A program made the translations under genes and the position numbers. Below are positions 33,532-42,439 of a stretch of 64,000 bases of DNA, piece after piece. Within the stretch, counting starts at the first letter, position 1. Every line of letters starts with the position of its first letter. This DNA comes from Nocardia sp. NBC_01503 (GTDB taxonomy: Bacteria > Actinomycetota > Actinomycetes > Mycobacteriales > Mycobacteriaceae). The stretch covers positions 6,448,001 to 6,512,000 of the forward strand of contig NZ_CP109596.1 in the NCBI RefSeq assembly GCF_036327755.1. Direction: 5' to 3'. The notes beneath the pieces were generated by a model. It saw nothing but the letters and a program-made list of their open reading frames with translations. It searched no databases and was not told the origin of the DNA.

Positions 33532-35322
33532 TCACGGAGCCGCGTGATTCGAGGCGTGCGGATCGGAGACCGGATGCCGCAGTACCTGATCGGCGCGGCT
33601 GCCCGACCGATACACCGTGACGCCCTTGCACCCCGCCCGCCATGCGTGCAGGAAGGCGTTCCGTACCTCGCCGATATCCGCGGTCTCCGGCAGATTGACT
33701 GTTTTGGCCACTGCGGCGTCCGTGTTTCGCTGCACGGCGGCCTGCATCTCGACCTGCCAGTACTGGTCCAGTTCATGTGCGGTGAGGAAGCGCCGATGCA
33801 GGTCCGCGGGGATGTCGGGGTGGGCGGCGGTACCGGTGGCGGCGATCTCCGCGGCGATCTCAGGTGACCAGATCCCGCGTTCGACGGCGACGCGTTCGAA
33901 TAACGGCGCGGCCTGAGCGAAGTCACGACCCATCATGTTTCGGGTGTACGAGAGGGCGTACAGCGGTTCGATTCCGGCGGAGGTGCCCGCGAGCAATGAG
34001 ATCGTTCCGGTGGGAGCGATCGCGGTGAGCTGGGCGTTGCGCAGCGGTGCGTCCCCATCAGCGGCCCAGCAGCTGTCTTCGAACAGCGGGAAGGCGCCGC
34101 GTTCGGCGGCGAGCTCGCGGGAGGCGTCATGTGCCCATCCCGTAATTCGTGCCATCAGTCCCCGGGCGAAATCCACGGCCGCCACACTGTCGTACGGAAG
34201 GCCCAGGACCGCCAGTGTTTCGGCGAGGCCCATGATTCCGAGACCGATCTTGCGGGTGGCGAGCGCGGCCGCGGCGAGCTCGGGCGCCGGATAGGTCGAT
34301 ACGTCGATGACATCGTCGAGGAATCGCACCGCTACTCGCACCGCCCGCTCGAGTCGCTGGTCGTCGAGGTGATCACCGTCGAGGAAGCGGGCCAGCGCGA
34401 TGGAGCCGAGATTGCAGGATTCGTACGGCGCCAGCGGTACCTCACCGCACGGATTGGTCGCCTCCAGCGGCCCCAGCTCCGGCAGTGGATCGGCGCGATT
34501 GATGGTGTCGAGGAACAGGATTCCCGGTTCGCCGGTGTGCCACGCCTGTGCGGCAATGGTTTCCAGTACCGCCCGGGCCGAGATCCGGCGGACGGTTCGC
34601 CCGGTGCGGGGATTGATCAGCGCATAGGGCTGATCGGCCGTGGCGGCGCGCATGAACTCATCGGTGACCCCCACCGACAGGTTGAAGGTGGGTAGGGCGC
34701 CCGGCTTCGCCTTCGCGCGCACGAACTCCTGGATATCGGGGTGGTGCACGTCCAGGACGGCCATATTCGCGCCGCGGCGGCCGTCGAATCGAATCGCTCG
34801 TGCCGCCGCGGCATAGAGTTCGATGAACGAAATCGGTCCGCTCGCGTGTCCGCCGCTGGCGACTGTATCGCCGCGCGGCCGCAGCCGTGAGAACGAGAAC
34901 CCGGTACCGGCCCCGGCCCGGTGCAGGCGCGCGGTGGTGTGCAGCGTGGTGAAGATCGAGTCCAGCGAATCCTCGATGGGCAGTACGAAACAGCCGGACA
35001 GCACCCCGATTCCGGTGCCCGCGTTCATCAATGTCGGTGAATTGGGCAAGAATTCGCGTGACCTCAGCAGTGCGGCGAAGCGCGGTGCCCACCGGTCGGC
35101 ACCGCCGGGCCGATAGTCGTCCTCGGCCCGCGCGACGAACCGCGCGACCCGATCCATCATCTGCCCCGGCGATTCGCAGACCCGCCCATTCCCGTCCCGC
35201 CGCAGATAGCGTTCGGCGACCACCGCGAACGCGGCGGGTGAGAGTCCCAGATCATCGGCGACCGCCGCCTGTTCGGGCCGGTCCACCGCCACCGGGCGGG
35301 AGGGAATGTCGCGAGCACGCAT
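33532..35322 (-). CDS. nrdZ: Adenosylcobalamin-dependent (class II) ribonucleotide reductase
   Basis: 596 residues. All three active-site cysteines are present. VLSGCFVLPIED near 111 and ESCNLGS near 305 give the redox pair, and NPCGEVPL near 289 holds the Asn-Cys-Glu radical triad. PTGTISLLAGTSAGIEPLYA and AVAKTVNLPETADI near 540 are NrdJ/NrdZ signatures. The enzyme makes deoxyribonucleotides without oxygen using B12. The C-terminus stops at QVLRHPVSDPHASNHAAP and lacks the usual Cys pair that shuttles reducing power. AAGGAGG precedes ATG 35322. It is divergent from hspX with a DosR-like box between; in M. tuberculosis nrdZ (Rv0570) is a DosR-regulon gene. Confidence 0.9.
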   Translation of the reverse strand: MRARDIPSRPVAVDRPEQAAVADDLGLSPAAFAVVAERYLRRDGNGRVCESPGQMMDRVARFVARAEDDYRPGGADRWAPRFAALLRSREFLPNSPTLMNAGTGIGVLSGCFVLPIEDSLDSIFTTLHTTARLHRAGAGTGFSFSRLRPRGDTVASGGHASGPISFIELYAAAARAIRFDGRRGANMAVLDVHHPDIQEFVRAKAKPGALPTFNLSVGVTDEFMRAATADQPYALINPRTGRTVRRISARAVLETIAAQAWHTGEPGILFLDTINRADPLPELGPLEATNPCGEVPLAPYESCNLGSIALARFLDGDHLDDQRLERAVRVAVRFLDDVIDVSTYPAPELAAAALATRKIGLGIMGLAETLAVLGLPYDSVAAVDFARGLMARITGWAHDASRELAAERGAFPLFEDSCWAADGDAPLRNAQLTAIAPTGTISLLAGTSAGIEPLYALSYTRNMMGRDFAQAAPLFERVAVERGIWSPEIAAEIAATGTAAHPDIPADLHRRFLTAHELDQYWQVEMQAAVQRNTDAAVAKTVNLPETADIGEVRNAFLHAWRAGCKGVTVYRSGSRADQVLRHPVSDPHASNHAAP

Positions 35323-35450
35323 TGTCGCGGCCTCCTTCGGGTGGATGAACAGGGTTGAATCCGAGCCGGATTCGTGTCGCCATTGCCCGCGTACGCGTCA
35401 GGGCTGCGGCGATAACTGTCATCGTGGCCCGATCGGCGGAGCGCTGAGTA

Positions 35451-35506
35451 GGGCCGGAGGTCCCGGTGCGGGGCGTCCATAGGGACTTTGGTCCATGCCG
35501 ATGGAC
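35451..35506. promoter_or_regulatory. DosR/DevR-like boxes in the nrdZ-hspX divergent promoter
   Basis: GGGACTTTGGTCCA at 35482-35495 matches 12 of 14 positions of the DosR palindrome GGGACTWWAGTCCC. A weaker copy, GGGCCGGAGGTCCC, lies at 35451-35464, 31 bp away or three helical turns. GTCCAT (35491-35496) and its inverse ATGGAC (35501-35506) add a further half-site pair. Both flanking genes have DosR-regulated counterparts in M. tuberculosis. Confidence 0.72.
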
Positions 35507-35584
35507 AACTCGATGCCCTATCGAGGAGGCGACGGGAACCGTTGAATCGAGGTGTCCGACAAGCTTTTTCCTCGAGGAGGAATT

Positions 35585-36007
35585 ATGAGCTCACTTCCCA
35601 CCCACCGTCAGGTGCTTTTGCCCGATATCAACGATTTGTGGAACCTCATCTCCCCTTCCGCTTCGCCTGCGGCGTTCGGCTCACATCTGCTGCGGTTGGA
35701 GGACACCGTAGAGGATGGCCACTATGTGGTACGCGCGGAGATCCCCGGTATCGATCCGGAGAAGGATATCGAAGTCTCCATCCAGAACGGGCGTTTGACG
35801 ATTCAAGCCGAGCGCACCGAGAAGAAGGAACACAAGGGGCGCTCGGAGTTCAGCTACGGCTCCTTCCATCGCTCGGTGACCCTGCCGCCCGGCGCCACCG
35901 AGGAGGGCATCGAGGCCACCTACACCAATGGTGTGCTGTCCGTCAGTGTTCCGATGGGCGAGACCAAGGAGTTGGTCAAGAAGATCGACGTGCAGGTTAC
36001 GAAGTAA
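35585..36007 (+). CDS. hspX: HspX/Acr-type small heat shock protein
   Basis: 140 residues of the alpha-crystallin family. The core reads LLRLEDTVEDGHYVVRAEIP, GIDPEKDIEVSIQNGRLTIQ, AERTEKKEHKGRSEFSYGSF and HRSVTLPPGATEEGIEATYT, closely paralleling the M. tuberculosis 16-kDa antigen. It oligomerises and holds unfolding proteins during hypoxia and stationary phase. GAGGAGGAATT gives an excellent ribosome binding site before ATG 35585; a longer in-frame start at 35552 is unlikely. The promoter contains a DosR-like box about 90 bp upstream. Confidence 0.95.
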   Translation: MSSLPTHRQVLLPDINDLWNLISPSASPAAFGSHLLRLEDTVEDGHYVVRAEIPGIDPEKDIEVSIQNGRLTIQAERTEKKEHKGRSEFSYGSFHRSVTLPPGATEEGIEATYTNGVLSVSVPMGETKELVKKIDVQVTK

Positions 36008-36040
36008 CGCGGCGGTCGGCGTGGATCCACCGCGAGTCGA

Positions 36041-36712
36041 TCAGACCGATTCGCGGGTGGGCTCGGGGACCGCGAGGCGGGTGTCCACGATGAGGCCGAT
36101 CACGCCGACGGCCAGGCAGGCCGCGGTCAGGATGAGCTGTGCGGGGGAGGTGTTGTTGGTGAGCGCGTCACCGAGCAGGACCGTGCCGATGGTGCCCGGC
36201 AGTATTCCGAAGACGGTGGCGGCGAGGTATGGCTTCATCCCGACCGAGGACAGTCCGGCGCAGTAGTTGACCACCGAGAACGGCGCGAAGGCGATCAGCC
36301 GCAGCGACCCGATGGCCAGCCACCCGCGCCGCGCCAACCGCGCGTCCACGGCCTGAACCGCGGGATGAGTCAGGCGTGCTCGGACCCGATCCTGATCGAG
36401 CGCGCGCACCAGCAGTAACGCCAGTACAGCGCTGAGTGTGGTCGCGCCGACGGCGATCGCCAACCCCTCGGCCGGACCGAAGAGCATGCCCGCGCTCAGC
36501 GTGAAGATGGTGCGCGGAAAGGGCGCGATACAGACCAGAGTGTGCACCGCGAAGAACACCAGCGGCAGTGACGGCCCGACCGAATCGGCCCAGTCCCGAA
36601 TCTGCTGGGGTGCGGGATGCGGGGCGAAGGTGGCGAGACCGAACAGCAGCGCGAGGCCGATCAGCACCGCCAGCACCCGGGGTTGGCGGAGACGGCCGAG
36701 TATTCCGGCCAT
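36041..36712 (-). CDS. TVP38/TMEM64 (DedA-like) membrane protein
   Basis: 223 residues with five or six membrane segments. The signature FAVHTLVCIAPFPRTIFTLS, AGMLFGPAEGLAIAVGATTL and LRLIAFAPFSVVNYCAGLSS, ending in GILPGTIGTVLLGDAL, is the SNARE-associated/VTT domain. Such proteins move or scramble lipids across the inner membrane. Start 36712 is chosen because hydrophobic sequence begins soon after; an upstream GTG at 36754 is possible. It ends 33 bp beyond hspX in the opposite direction. Confidence 0.87.
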   Translation of the reverse strand: MAGILGRLRQPRVLAVLIGLALLFGLATFAPHPAPQQIRDWADSVGPSLPLVFFAVHTLVCIAPFPRTIFTLSAGMLFGPAEGLAIAVGATTLSAVLALLLVRALDQDRVRARLTHPAVQAVDARLARRGWLAIGSLRLIAFAPFSVVNYCAGLSSVGMKPYLAATVFGILPGTIGTVLLGDALTNNTSPAQLILTAACLAVGVIGLIVDTRLAVPEPTRESV

Positions 36713-36862
36713 ACCGCCCAGTCTTTCGCGAATGCCGCCATCCTCCTCGTGCACACCCTGCGTTTGTGCCCGGACATTACCGACTCCGGCGATGTCGGCG
36801 GGCATCGCATGGCCGACCGGCGATGGTCCGCGGCGTGGAGGATCCATGACCACGGCTCGCAC

Positions 36863-37231
36863 CGGGCTGTACGGAGAGTCTCTCGGCTGCCCGTGCCGCC
36901 TCCGGCCGGGTGCGTGGTCGCGGCCGGATCCCGATGTGTGGGAAGGCCATTGCGTGTTTCGGTGACCTCGCCGAGTGTTTCCGGGTGCGTGCCGATCCCC
37001 GCGGTATCCCCGCTGACCTGCCCGGACTCCGGTGCTCGGGGTTCGCGGGGCGTTGTTGGCGCATTGCCAGGTTACCGGCGGGTAGTGAGAGTCAATGGAC
37101 GGGAATCACAACCGTCCCGCTAGCATCAGGGGAAAGACGAGGAATGCTCGTTAACCGAAATGACCTCTGAGCAGTGCGAATGTACTACAAACCGGTCGTT
37201 TGGTCAGTGAGTGGAAGAAGGAACAGCAGCT
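36863..37231. promoter_or_regulatory. Upstream region of the methylmalonyl-CoA mutase operon
   Basis: 370 bases without a credible gene. An exact 5-bp-arm inverted repeat CAAACCGGTCGTTTG lies at 37189-37203, 28 bp before mutA. GGACGG...CCGTCC is found about 90 bp further up (around 37095-37115). Both could be regulator sites. The first resembles short TetR operators. Confidence 0.4.
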
Positions 37232-39091
37232 ATGCCGATTGCTTCAGACCCGGACACCGATCCGGTGCCCGGGTACGCCGCCTGGCGCAAGGGTGTTGCC
37301 GGAGTGCTGGCCAAGGCCCGCAGGGTCGAGGTCTCCGAACTTCCGGACGAGCCGGAGAAGCTGCTCGCGGTCACCACATATGACGGCCTGACCGTCAACC
37401 CCCTCTACACGCGTCGCGATGAGCTGCCCGAGCAGCCGCTGCCGGGCGCCTTCCCGTTCGTGCGCGGTGGCGACGCCACCCGCGATGTGCACCGCGGCTG
37501 GTTCGTCAGCCAGCGCTTCGGCGGTTCCGACGGGGCCACTGTAAACCGCCACATACTGGACGCGCTGGAGAATGGCGTGAGTGCGGTGTGGTTGGGCGTC
37601 GCCGAACGCGGTGTGCCGGTGGATCAACTGCCCGCGGCCCTGAACGGTCTGCTCTTCGAGCTGGCCCCGCTGGCTCTGGACGCCGGTCCCGCCGCGGCAG
37701 AGGCTGCGGCCCAGCTGTTTTCGGTGCTCGACGGCTACGAGGTCGCCGATCGCACCGGGATCCGGGTCTCGCTCGGCGCGACCCCGTTGACGAGTCTGTT
37801 CGCCGGTTCCTCCGCCATCGACCTGGACGGGGCCGTCGTGCTCGCGCAGCAGGCCGTGGCGCGCCCGGAGAGCATTCGCGCGATCACCGTCTGCGGCATC
37901 GCATTCCACAACTCCGGTGCCTCCGCCGCGCAGGAGCTGGGCGCGGCTGTCGCCGCCGGACTGGAGTACCTGCGCGCGCTCACCGACGCGGGCGCCGATA
38001 TCTCCGATGCCCTGGACCAGTTGAGCTTCCGCTTCGCGGCCACCGACGACCAGTTCGAGTCGATCGCCAAATTCCGTGCCGCCCGCCGTCTTTGGGCGCG
38101 CGTGGCACAGGTCGTCGGCGCCCCCGACTACGGCAATGCCCCGCAGCAGGCCGTCACCTCGGCCGCCATGATGACCCAGCGCGATCCGTGGGTGAACATG
38201 CTGCGCACCACCCTGGCCGCCTTCGGCGCGGGCGTCGGTGGCGCGGATATCGTCACCGTGCTGCCCTTCGACGATGCCCTGCCCGCCGGGGAACTCGGTG
38301 TGTCGCAGGCGTTCACCGAGCGTATGGCCCGCAATACCCAGCTGCTGCTCCTGGAGGAGTCGCACCTGGGTCATGTGCAGGACCCGAGTGCCGGTTCCTG
38401 GTACGTCGAATCGCTCACCGATGAACTCGCCGCCAAGGCGTGGGAGTTCATGCAGGAGATCGAGGCCGCGGGCGGTTACCTCGCCGCATTGCAGGCGGGC
38501 CTGCTCGCCGAACGCATCGAGGAGACCCGCGTCCGGCGTGATTCCGATGTGGCGCACCGCAAGTCGGCCGTCACCGGCGTCAACGAGTTTCCGAACCTGG
38601 GTGAGGAGCCACTGTCGGAGGCGGCCCGCGCGGCCAGCCCGATCGCCCGCTACGGCGCGGCCTTCGAGGCGCTGCGCAACCGCTCCGACGCCTACCTCGC
38701 CGCCAACGGCGCGCGACCCAAGGCCCTGCTGGTGCCGCTGGGTCCGGTCTCGGAGAACAATGTGCGGGTCACCTTCACCGCCAATGTGCTGGCCTCGGGC
38801 GGTATCGAACCGATCAACCCGGGCGCTCTGGCCGCCGACGGAATCGGCGCGGCGGCAACCGAATCCGATGTGAGCGTGGCGGTGCTGTGTGGTTCGGACG
38901 CCCGCTACGGCACCGATGCCGGTGCGGCCGTCGACGCCCTGCGCGCGGCCGGTGTGACCACGGTGCTGCTGGCCGGAGCGGAGAAGGCGGTCGCCGACCT
39001 GACCGGCGCGCAGCGTCCGGACGGATTCCTGACGGCGCGGATGGATGCGGTGACGGCGCTGTCCGGCCTGCTGGAGAAGCTGGGAGCATAG
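37232..39091 (+). CDS. mutA: Methylmalonyl-CoA mutase, small (beta) subunit
   Basis: 619 residues. It follows the MutB fold but is degenerate: WFVSQRFGGSDGATVNRHIL, TVCGIAFHNSGASAAQELGA and MARNTQLLLLEESHLGHVQD (with ...DPSAGSWYVESLTDEL) are recognisable. The C-terminal cobalamin domain lacks the DxHxxG motif, as expected of the non-catalytic subunit. It pairs with MutB to isomerise (R)-methylmalonyl-CoA to succinyl-CoA. ATG 37232 follows GAAGAAGGA. The next gene begins 2 bp after the stop. Confidence 0.96.
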   Translation: MPIASDPDTDPVPGYAAWRKGVAGVLAKARRVEVSELPDEPEKLLAVTTYDGLTVNPLYTRRDELPEQPLPGAFPFVRGGDATRDVHRGWFVSQRFGGSDGATVNRHILDALENGVSAVWLGVAERGVPVDQLPAALNGLLFELAPLALDAGPAAAEAAAQLFSVLDGYEVADRTGIRVSLGATPLTSLFAGSSAIDLDGAVVLAQQAVARPESIRAITVCGIAFHNSGASAAQELGAAVAAGLEYLRALTDAGADISDALDQLSFRFAATDDQFESIAKFRAARRLWARVAQVVGAPDYGNAPQQAVTSAAMMTQRDPWVNMLRTTLAAFGAGVGGADIVTVLPFDDALPAGELGVSQAFTERMARNTQLLLLEESHLGHVQDPSAGSWYVESLTDELAAKAWEFMQEIEAAGGYLAALQAGLLAERIEETRVRRDSDVAHRKSAVTGVNEFPNLGEEPLSEAARAASPIARYGAAFEALRNRSDAYLAANGARPKALLVPLGPVSENNVRVTFTANVLASGGIEPINPGALAADGIGAAATESDVSVAVLCGSDARYGTDAGAAVDALRAAGVTTVLLAGAEKAVADLTGAQRPDGFLTARMDAVTALSGLLEKLGA

Positions 39092-39093
39092 AG

Positions 39094-41346
39094 ATGAGCG
39101 ATATCAAGCATCTGATCGGCAATTTCGCCGAGGTTCCGCTCGGGGAGCCGGAGACCGCGCCCGTCGCGGCGGCGCAGGTCCAGGAGTTCGTGGCCGAGGC
39201 CGCGTCGGCGAATCACTATGCGCCCGAACAGCTCACCTGGGCCACGCCCGAAGGTATCGACGTGCCACCGGTATTCACCAAGGCGGACCGCGATGCCATT
39301 GTGGCGGAAGGCTATCCGCTCGACACCGTGCCGGGTGTGCAGCCGTTCCTGCGTGGTCCCTACCCGACCATGTACGTGAACCAGCCGTGGACGATTCGCC
39401 AGTACGCGGGCTTCTCCACCGCCGCGGACTCGAACGCCTTCTACCGCCGCAACCTGGCCTCGGGTCAGAAGGGCCTCTCGGTCGCCTTCGACCTGGCCAC
39501 CCACCGCGGTTACGACTCCGATCATCCGCGCGTCACCGGTGACGTCGGTATGGCCGGTGTCGCCATCGACTCCATCCTGGATATGCGGGAACTGTTCGAT
39601 CAGATTCCGCTGGACCAGGTTTCGGTGTCGATGACCATGAACGGCGCGGTGCTGCCGATTCTGGCGCTGTACGTCGTCGCCGCCGAGGAGCAGGGCGTCA
39701 AGCCCGAACAGCTGGCCGGAACCATTCAGAACGACATTCTGAAAGAGTTCATGGTCCGCAACACCTACATCTATCCGCCCAAGCCCTCGATGCGGATCAT
39801 CTCGGACATCTTCGCGTACACCTCCGCCAAGATGCCGAAGTTCAACTCGATCTCCATCTCCGGCTACCACATTCAGGAGGCCGGAGCCACGGCCGACCTG
39901 GAGCTGGCGTACACCCTCGCCGATGGCGTGGAGTACATCAAGGCCGGTATCGAGGCGGGTATGGAGGTCGACAAGTTCGCCCCGCGCCTGTCGTTCTTCT
40001 GGGCCATCGGCATGAACTTCTTCATGGAGGTCGCCAAACTCCGTGCGGGACGTCTGCTCTGGAGTGAACTGGTCGCCAAGTTCGAGCCCAAGAACACGAA
40101 ATCGCTGTCCCTGCGCACCCATTCGCAGACCTCGGGCTGGTCGCTGACCGCGCAGGACGTGTTCAACAATGTGCCGCGCACCTGCGTGGAGGCCATGGCC
40201 GCCACCCAGGGCCACACCCAGTCGCTGCACACCAACGCCCTCGACGAGGCCCTGGCGCTGCCGACGGACTTCTCCGCTCGTATCGCGCGCAACACCCAGC
40301 TGCTGATTCAGCAGGAGTCCAATACGACTCGGCCCATCGACCCGTGGGGTGGTTCGTACTACGTCGAGTGGCTGACCCATCAGCTCGCCGAGCGGGCTCG
40401 CGCGCATATCGCCGAGGTCGAGGCGCACGGCGGTATGGCACAGGCGATTTCGGAGGGTATTCCGAAGCTGCGCATCGAAGAGGCCGCCGCCCGCACCCAG
40501 GCGCGCATCGATACCGGTCAGCAGGCCGTGATCGGCGTCAACAAGTACCAGGCGGTGGAGGACCAGGAGATCGAGGTCCTCAAGGTCGAGAACTCGCGTG
40601 TGCGGATCGAGCAGAACGAGAAGCTCGTTCGCCTGCGCGCCGAGCGCGACACCGCCGAATGCGAGCGCGCGCTGGCCGAATTGACCCGTGCCGCGGCCTC
40701 TTCGGAGGGCGGTATGGAGAACAACCTGATGGCCCTGGCCATCGCCGCCGCCCGTGCCAAGGCCACCGTCGGTGAGATCTCCGACGCGCTGGAGAAGGTG
40801 TACGGCCGCCATCAGGCCGAAATCCGCACGCTCTCCGGTGTTTACCGCGAGGAGGCCGGCAAGGTGAGCAATATCAGCAGGGCCATCGAACTCGTCGACG
40901 AATTCGCCGAGGCCGAGGGCCGCCGCCCCCGCATCCTGGTCTGCAAGATGGGTCAGGACGGCCACGACCGCGGCCAGAAGGTGATCGCCACCGCGTTCGC
41001 CGATCTCGGTATGGACGTCGATGTGGGCCCGCTGTTCCAGACCCCCGAAGAGGTGGCCCAGCAGGCCGCCGACAATGACGTGCACATTGTCGGCGTCTCC
41101 TCGCTGGCGGCAGGCCACCTCACGCTGGTGCCCGCCCTGCGGCAGGCATTGGCCGATGTCGGACGCTCCGACATCATGGTCGTGGTCGGCGGCGTCATCC
41201 CGCCCGGCGACTTCGCCGAACTGTACGAGGCCGGTGCGGCCGCGATCTTCGCACCCGGCACCGTCATCGCCGATGCCGCCATCGACCTGATCAAGAAGCT
41301 GGCCGATTCGCTGGGCCATGAGATCGGCACCGGCGCGGCCGAATGA
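39094..41346 (+). CDS. mutB: Methylmalonyl-CoA mutase, large (alpha, catalytic) subunit
   Basis: 750 residues. The TIM barrel has PWTIRQYAGFSTAADSNAFY, GLSVAFDLATHRGYDSDHPR and the substrate-contact segment SISGYHIQEAGATADLE. The C-terminal B12 domain contains KMGQDGHDRGQKVIATAFAD with the cobalamin-ligand His near 624. The enzyme carries out the adenosylcobalamin radical rearrangement of methylmalonyl-CoA to succinyl-CoA. This links odd-chain fatty acid, cholesterol-side-chain and branched amino-acid breakdown to the TCA cycle. It overlaps meaB by four bases. Confidence 0.97.
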   Translation: MSDIKHLIGNFAEVPLGEPETAPVAAAQVQEFVAEAASANHYAPEQLTWATPEGIDVPPVFTKADRDAIVAEGYPLDTVPGVQPFLRGPYPTMYVNQPWTIRQYAGFSTAADSNAFYRRNLASGQKGLSVAFDLATHRGYDSDHPRVTGDVGMAGVAIDSILDMRELFDQIPLDQVSVSMTMNGAVLPILALYVVAAEEQGVKPEQLAGTIQNDILKEFMVRNTYIYPPKPSMRIISDIFAYTSAKMPKFNSISISGYHIQEAGATADLELAYTLADGVEYIKAGIEAGMEVDKFAPRLSFFWAIGMNFFMEVAKLRAGRLLWSELVAKFEPKNTKSLSLRTHSQTSGWSLTAQDVFNNVPRTCVEAMAATQGHTQSLHTNALDEALALPTDFSARIARNTQLLIQQESNTTRPIDPWGGSYYVEWLTHQLAERARAHIAEVEAHGGMAQAISEGIPKLRIEEAAARTQARIDTGQQAVIGVNKYQAVEDQEIEVLKVENSRVRIEQNEKLVRLRAERDTAECERALAELTRAAASSEGGMENNLMALAIAAARAKATVGEISDALEKVYGRHQAEIRTLSGVYREEAGKVSNISRAIELVDEFAEAEGRRPRILVCKMGQDGHDRGQKVIATAFADLGMDVDVGPLFQTPEEVAQQAADNDVHIVGVSSLAAGHLTLVPALRQALADVGRSDIMVVVGGVIPPGDFAELYEAGAAAIFAPGTVIADAAIDLIKKLADSLGHEIGTGAAE

Positions 41347-42437
41347 GCGACGCCGTGCGTCCGGCCGCGGGTGAACCACATCCGCGGCTGGGCACCACCG
41401 CAGGAGTAGGCGGGACCGGCGAACCCCGGCCCGCCGCCCGGGCGGCCAAACGCACCATCGACGTCGATCAGCTCGCGGTCTCCGTGCGCGCGGGGGAGCG
41501 GTCCGGTCTGGCTCGGGCGATCACACTGGTCGAATCGAGCCGAAGTGATCACCGCGAGCTGGCGCAGCAGTTGCTGTTGCGCCTGACCCCCGAGACCGAT
41601 GCGGTGATCTCCAATCGTGTTGGTATCACCGGTGTTCCGGGCGTGGGTAAGTCGACCTTCATCGATTCGCTCGGTATGTCCCTGATCGAACAGGGGCATC
41701 GGGTGGCGGTGCTGGCCGTGGACCCGTCCTCGACGCGCACCGGCGGCTCCATCCTGGGTGACAAGACCCGGATGGCGCGACTCTCGGTGGAGCGCAACGC
41801 ATTCATCCGCCCCTCGCCCACCGCGGGCACCCTGGGCGGCGTGGCCAAGGCGACCCGCGAAACCATCGTGCTGCTGGAGGCGGCGGGTTACGACGTCATC
41901 CTGGTCGAGACCGTCGGCGTCGGGCAGTCGGAGGTCACCGTCGCCAATATGGTCGATGTCTTCTGCTTCCTGACCCTGGCTCGCACCGGAGATCAGTTGC
42001 AGGGCATCAAGAAAGGCGTGCTCGAGCTCGCCGATCTGGTCGCGGTGAACAAGGCCGACGGCAAACACGAACTCGAGGCCAAGGCCGCCGCCCGCGAACT
42101 GGCCGGCGCCATGCGCCTGATCCATCCGCGCGATTCCCTGTGGCATCCACCGGTGATCACCATGAGCGGCCTCAATGGCGTTGGCCTGGACAAGTTCTGG
42201 GATACGGTGCTGACCCATCGCAAGGTGCTGACCGAGGCGGGCGAGTTCGCGGAGAAGCGTCGCCGTCAGCAGATCGACTGGACCTGGACCATGGTCAACG
42301 ACAGCCTGCTGCGCCGACTCTCCGACAATCCGAGCGTCAAATCCGTTCGCGCCCAGGTGGAGAAGCAGGTCCGGGACGGGTCACTGACCCCCGCCCTGGC
42401 CGCCGAACAACTCCTGCAAGCCTTCGACCGGCACTGA
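41343..42437 (+). CDS. meaB: MeaB-type GTPase chaperone of methylmalonyl-CoA mutase
   Basis: 364 residues. The P-loop GVPGVGKSTFIDSLGM is near 97. VAVLAVDPSSTRTGGSILGD and ILVETVGVGQSEVTVANMVD are the signature of the MeaB/ArgK G3E GTPase family. The base-specificity motif NKAD follows in VAVNKADGKHE. It gates loading and protection of adenosylcobalamin on MutB. Start ATG 41343 overlaps the mutB stop (ATGA), so mutA-mutB-meaB are one operon. The first 35 residues are Pro/Ala-rich and unconserved. Confidence 0.95.
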   Translation: MSDAVRPAAGEPHPRLGTTAGVGGTGEPRPAARAAKRTIDVDQLAVSVRAGERSGLARAITLVESSRSDHRELAQQLLLRLTPETDAVISNRVGITGVPGVGKSTFIDSLGMSLIEQGHRVAVLAVDPSSTRTGGSILGDKTRMARLSVERNAFIRPSPTAGTLGGVAKATRETIVLLEAAGYDVILVETVGVGQSEVTVANMVDVFCFLTLARTGDQLQGIKKGVLELADLVAVNKADGKHELEAKAAARELAGAMRLIHPRDSLWHPPVITMSGLNGVGLDKFWDTVLTHRKVLTEAGEFAEKRRRQQIDWTWTMVNDSLLRRLSDNPSVKSVRAQVEKQVRDGSLTPALAAEQLLQAFDRH

Positions 42438-42439
42438 CA

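Noticed and set aside
38905..41379. An 824-codon open frame on the minus strand opposite mutB
   Set aside because: It mirrors the well-conserved mutB sequence. Long antisense frames are common opposite GC3-rich genes, and the predicted protein has no recognisable domain.
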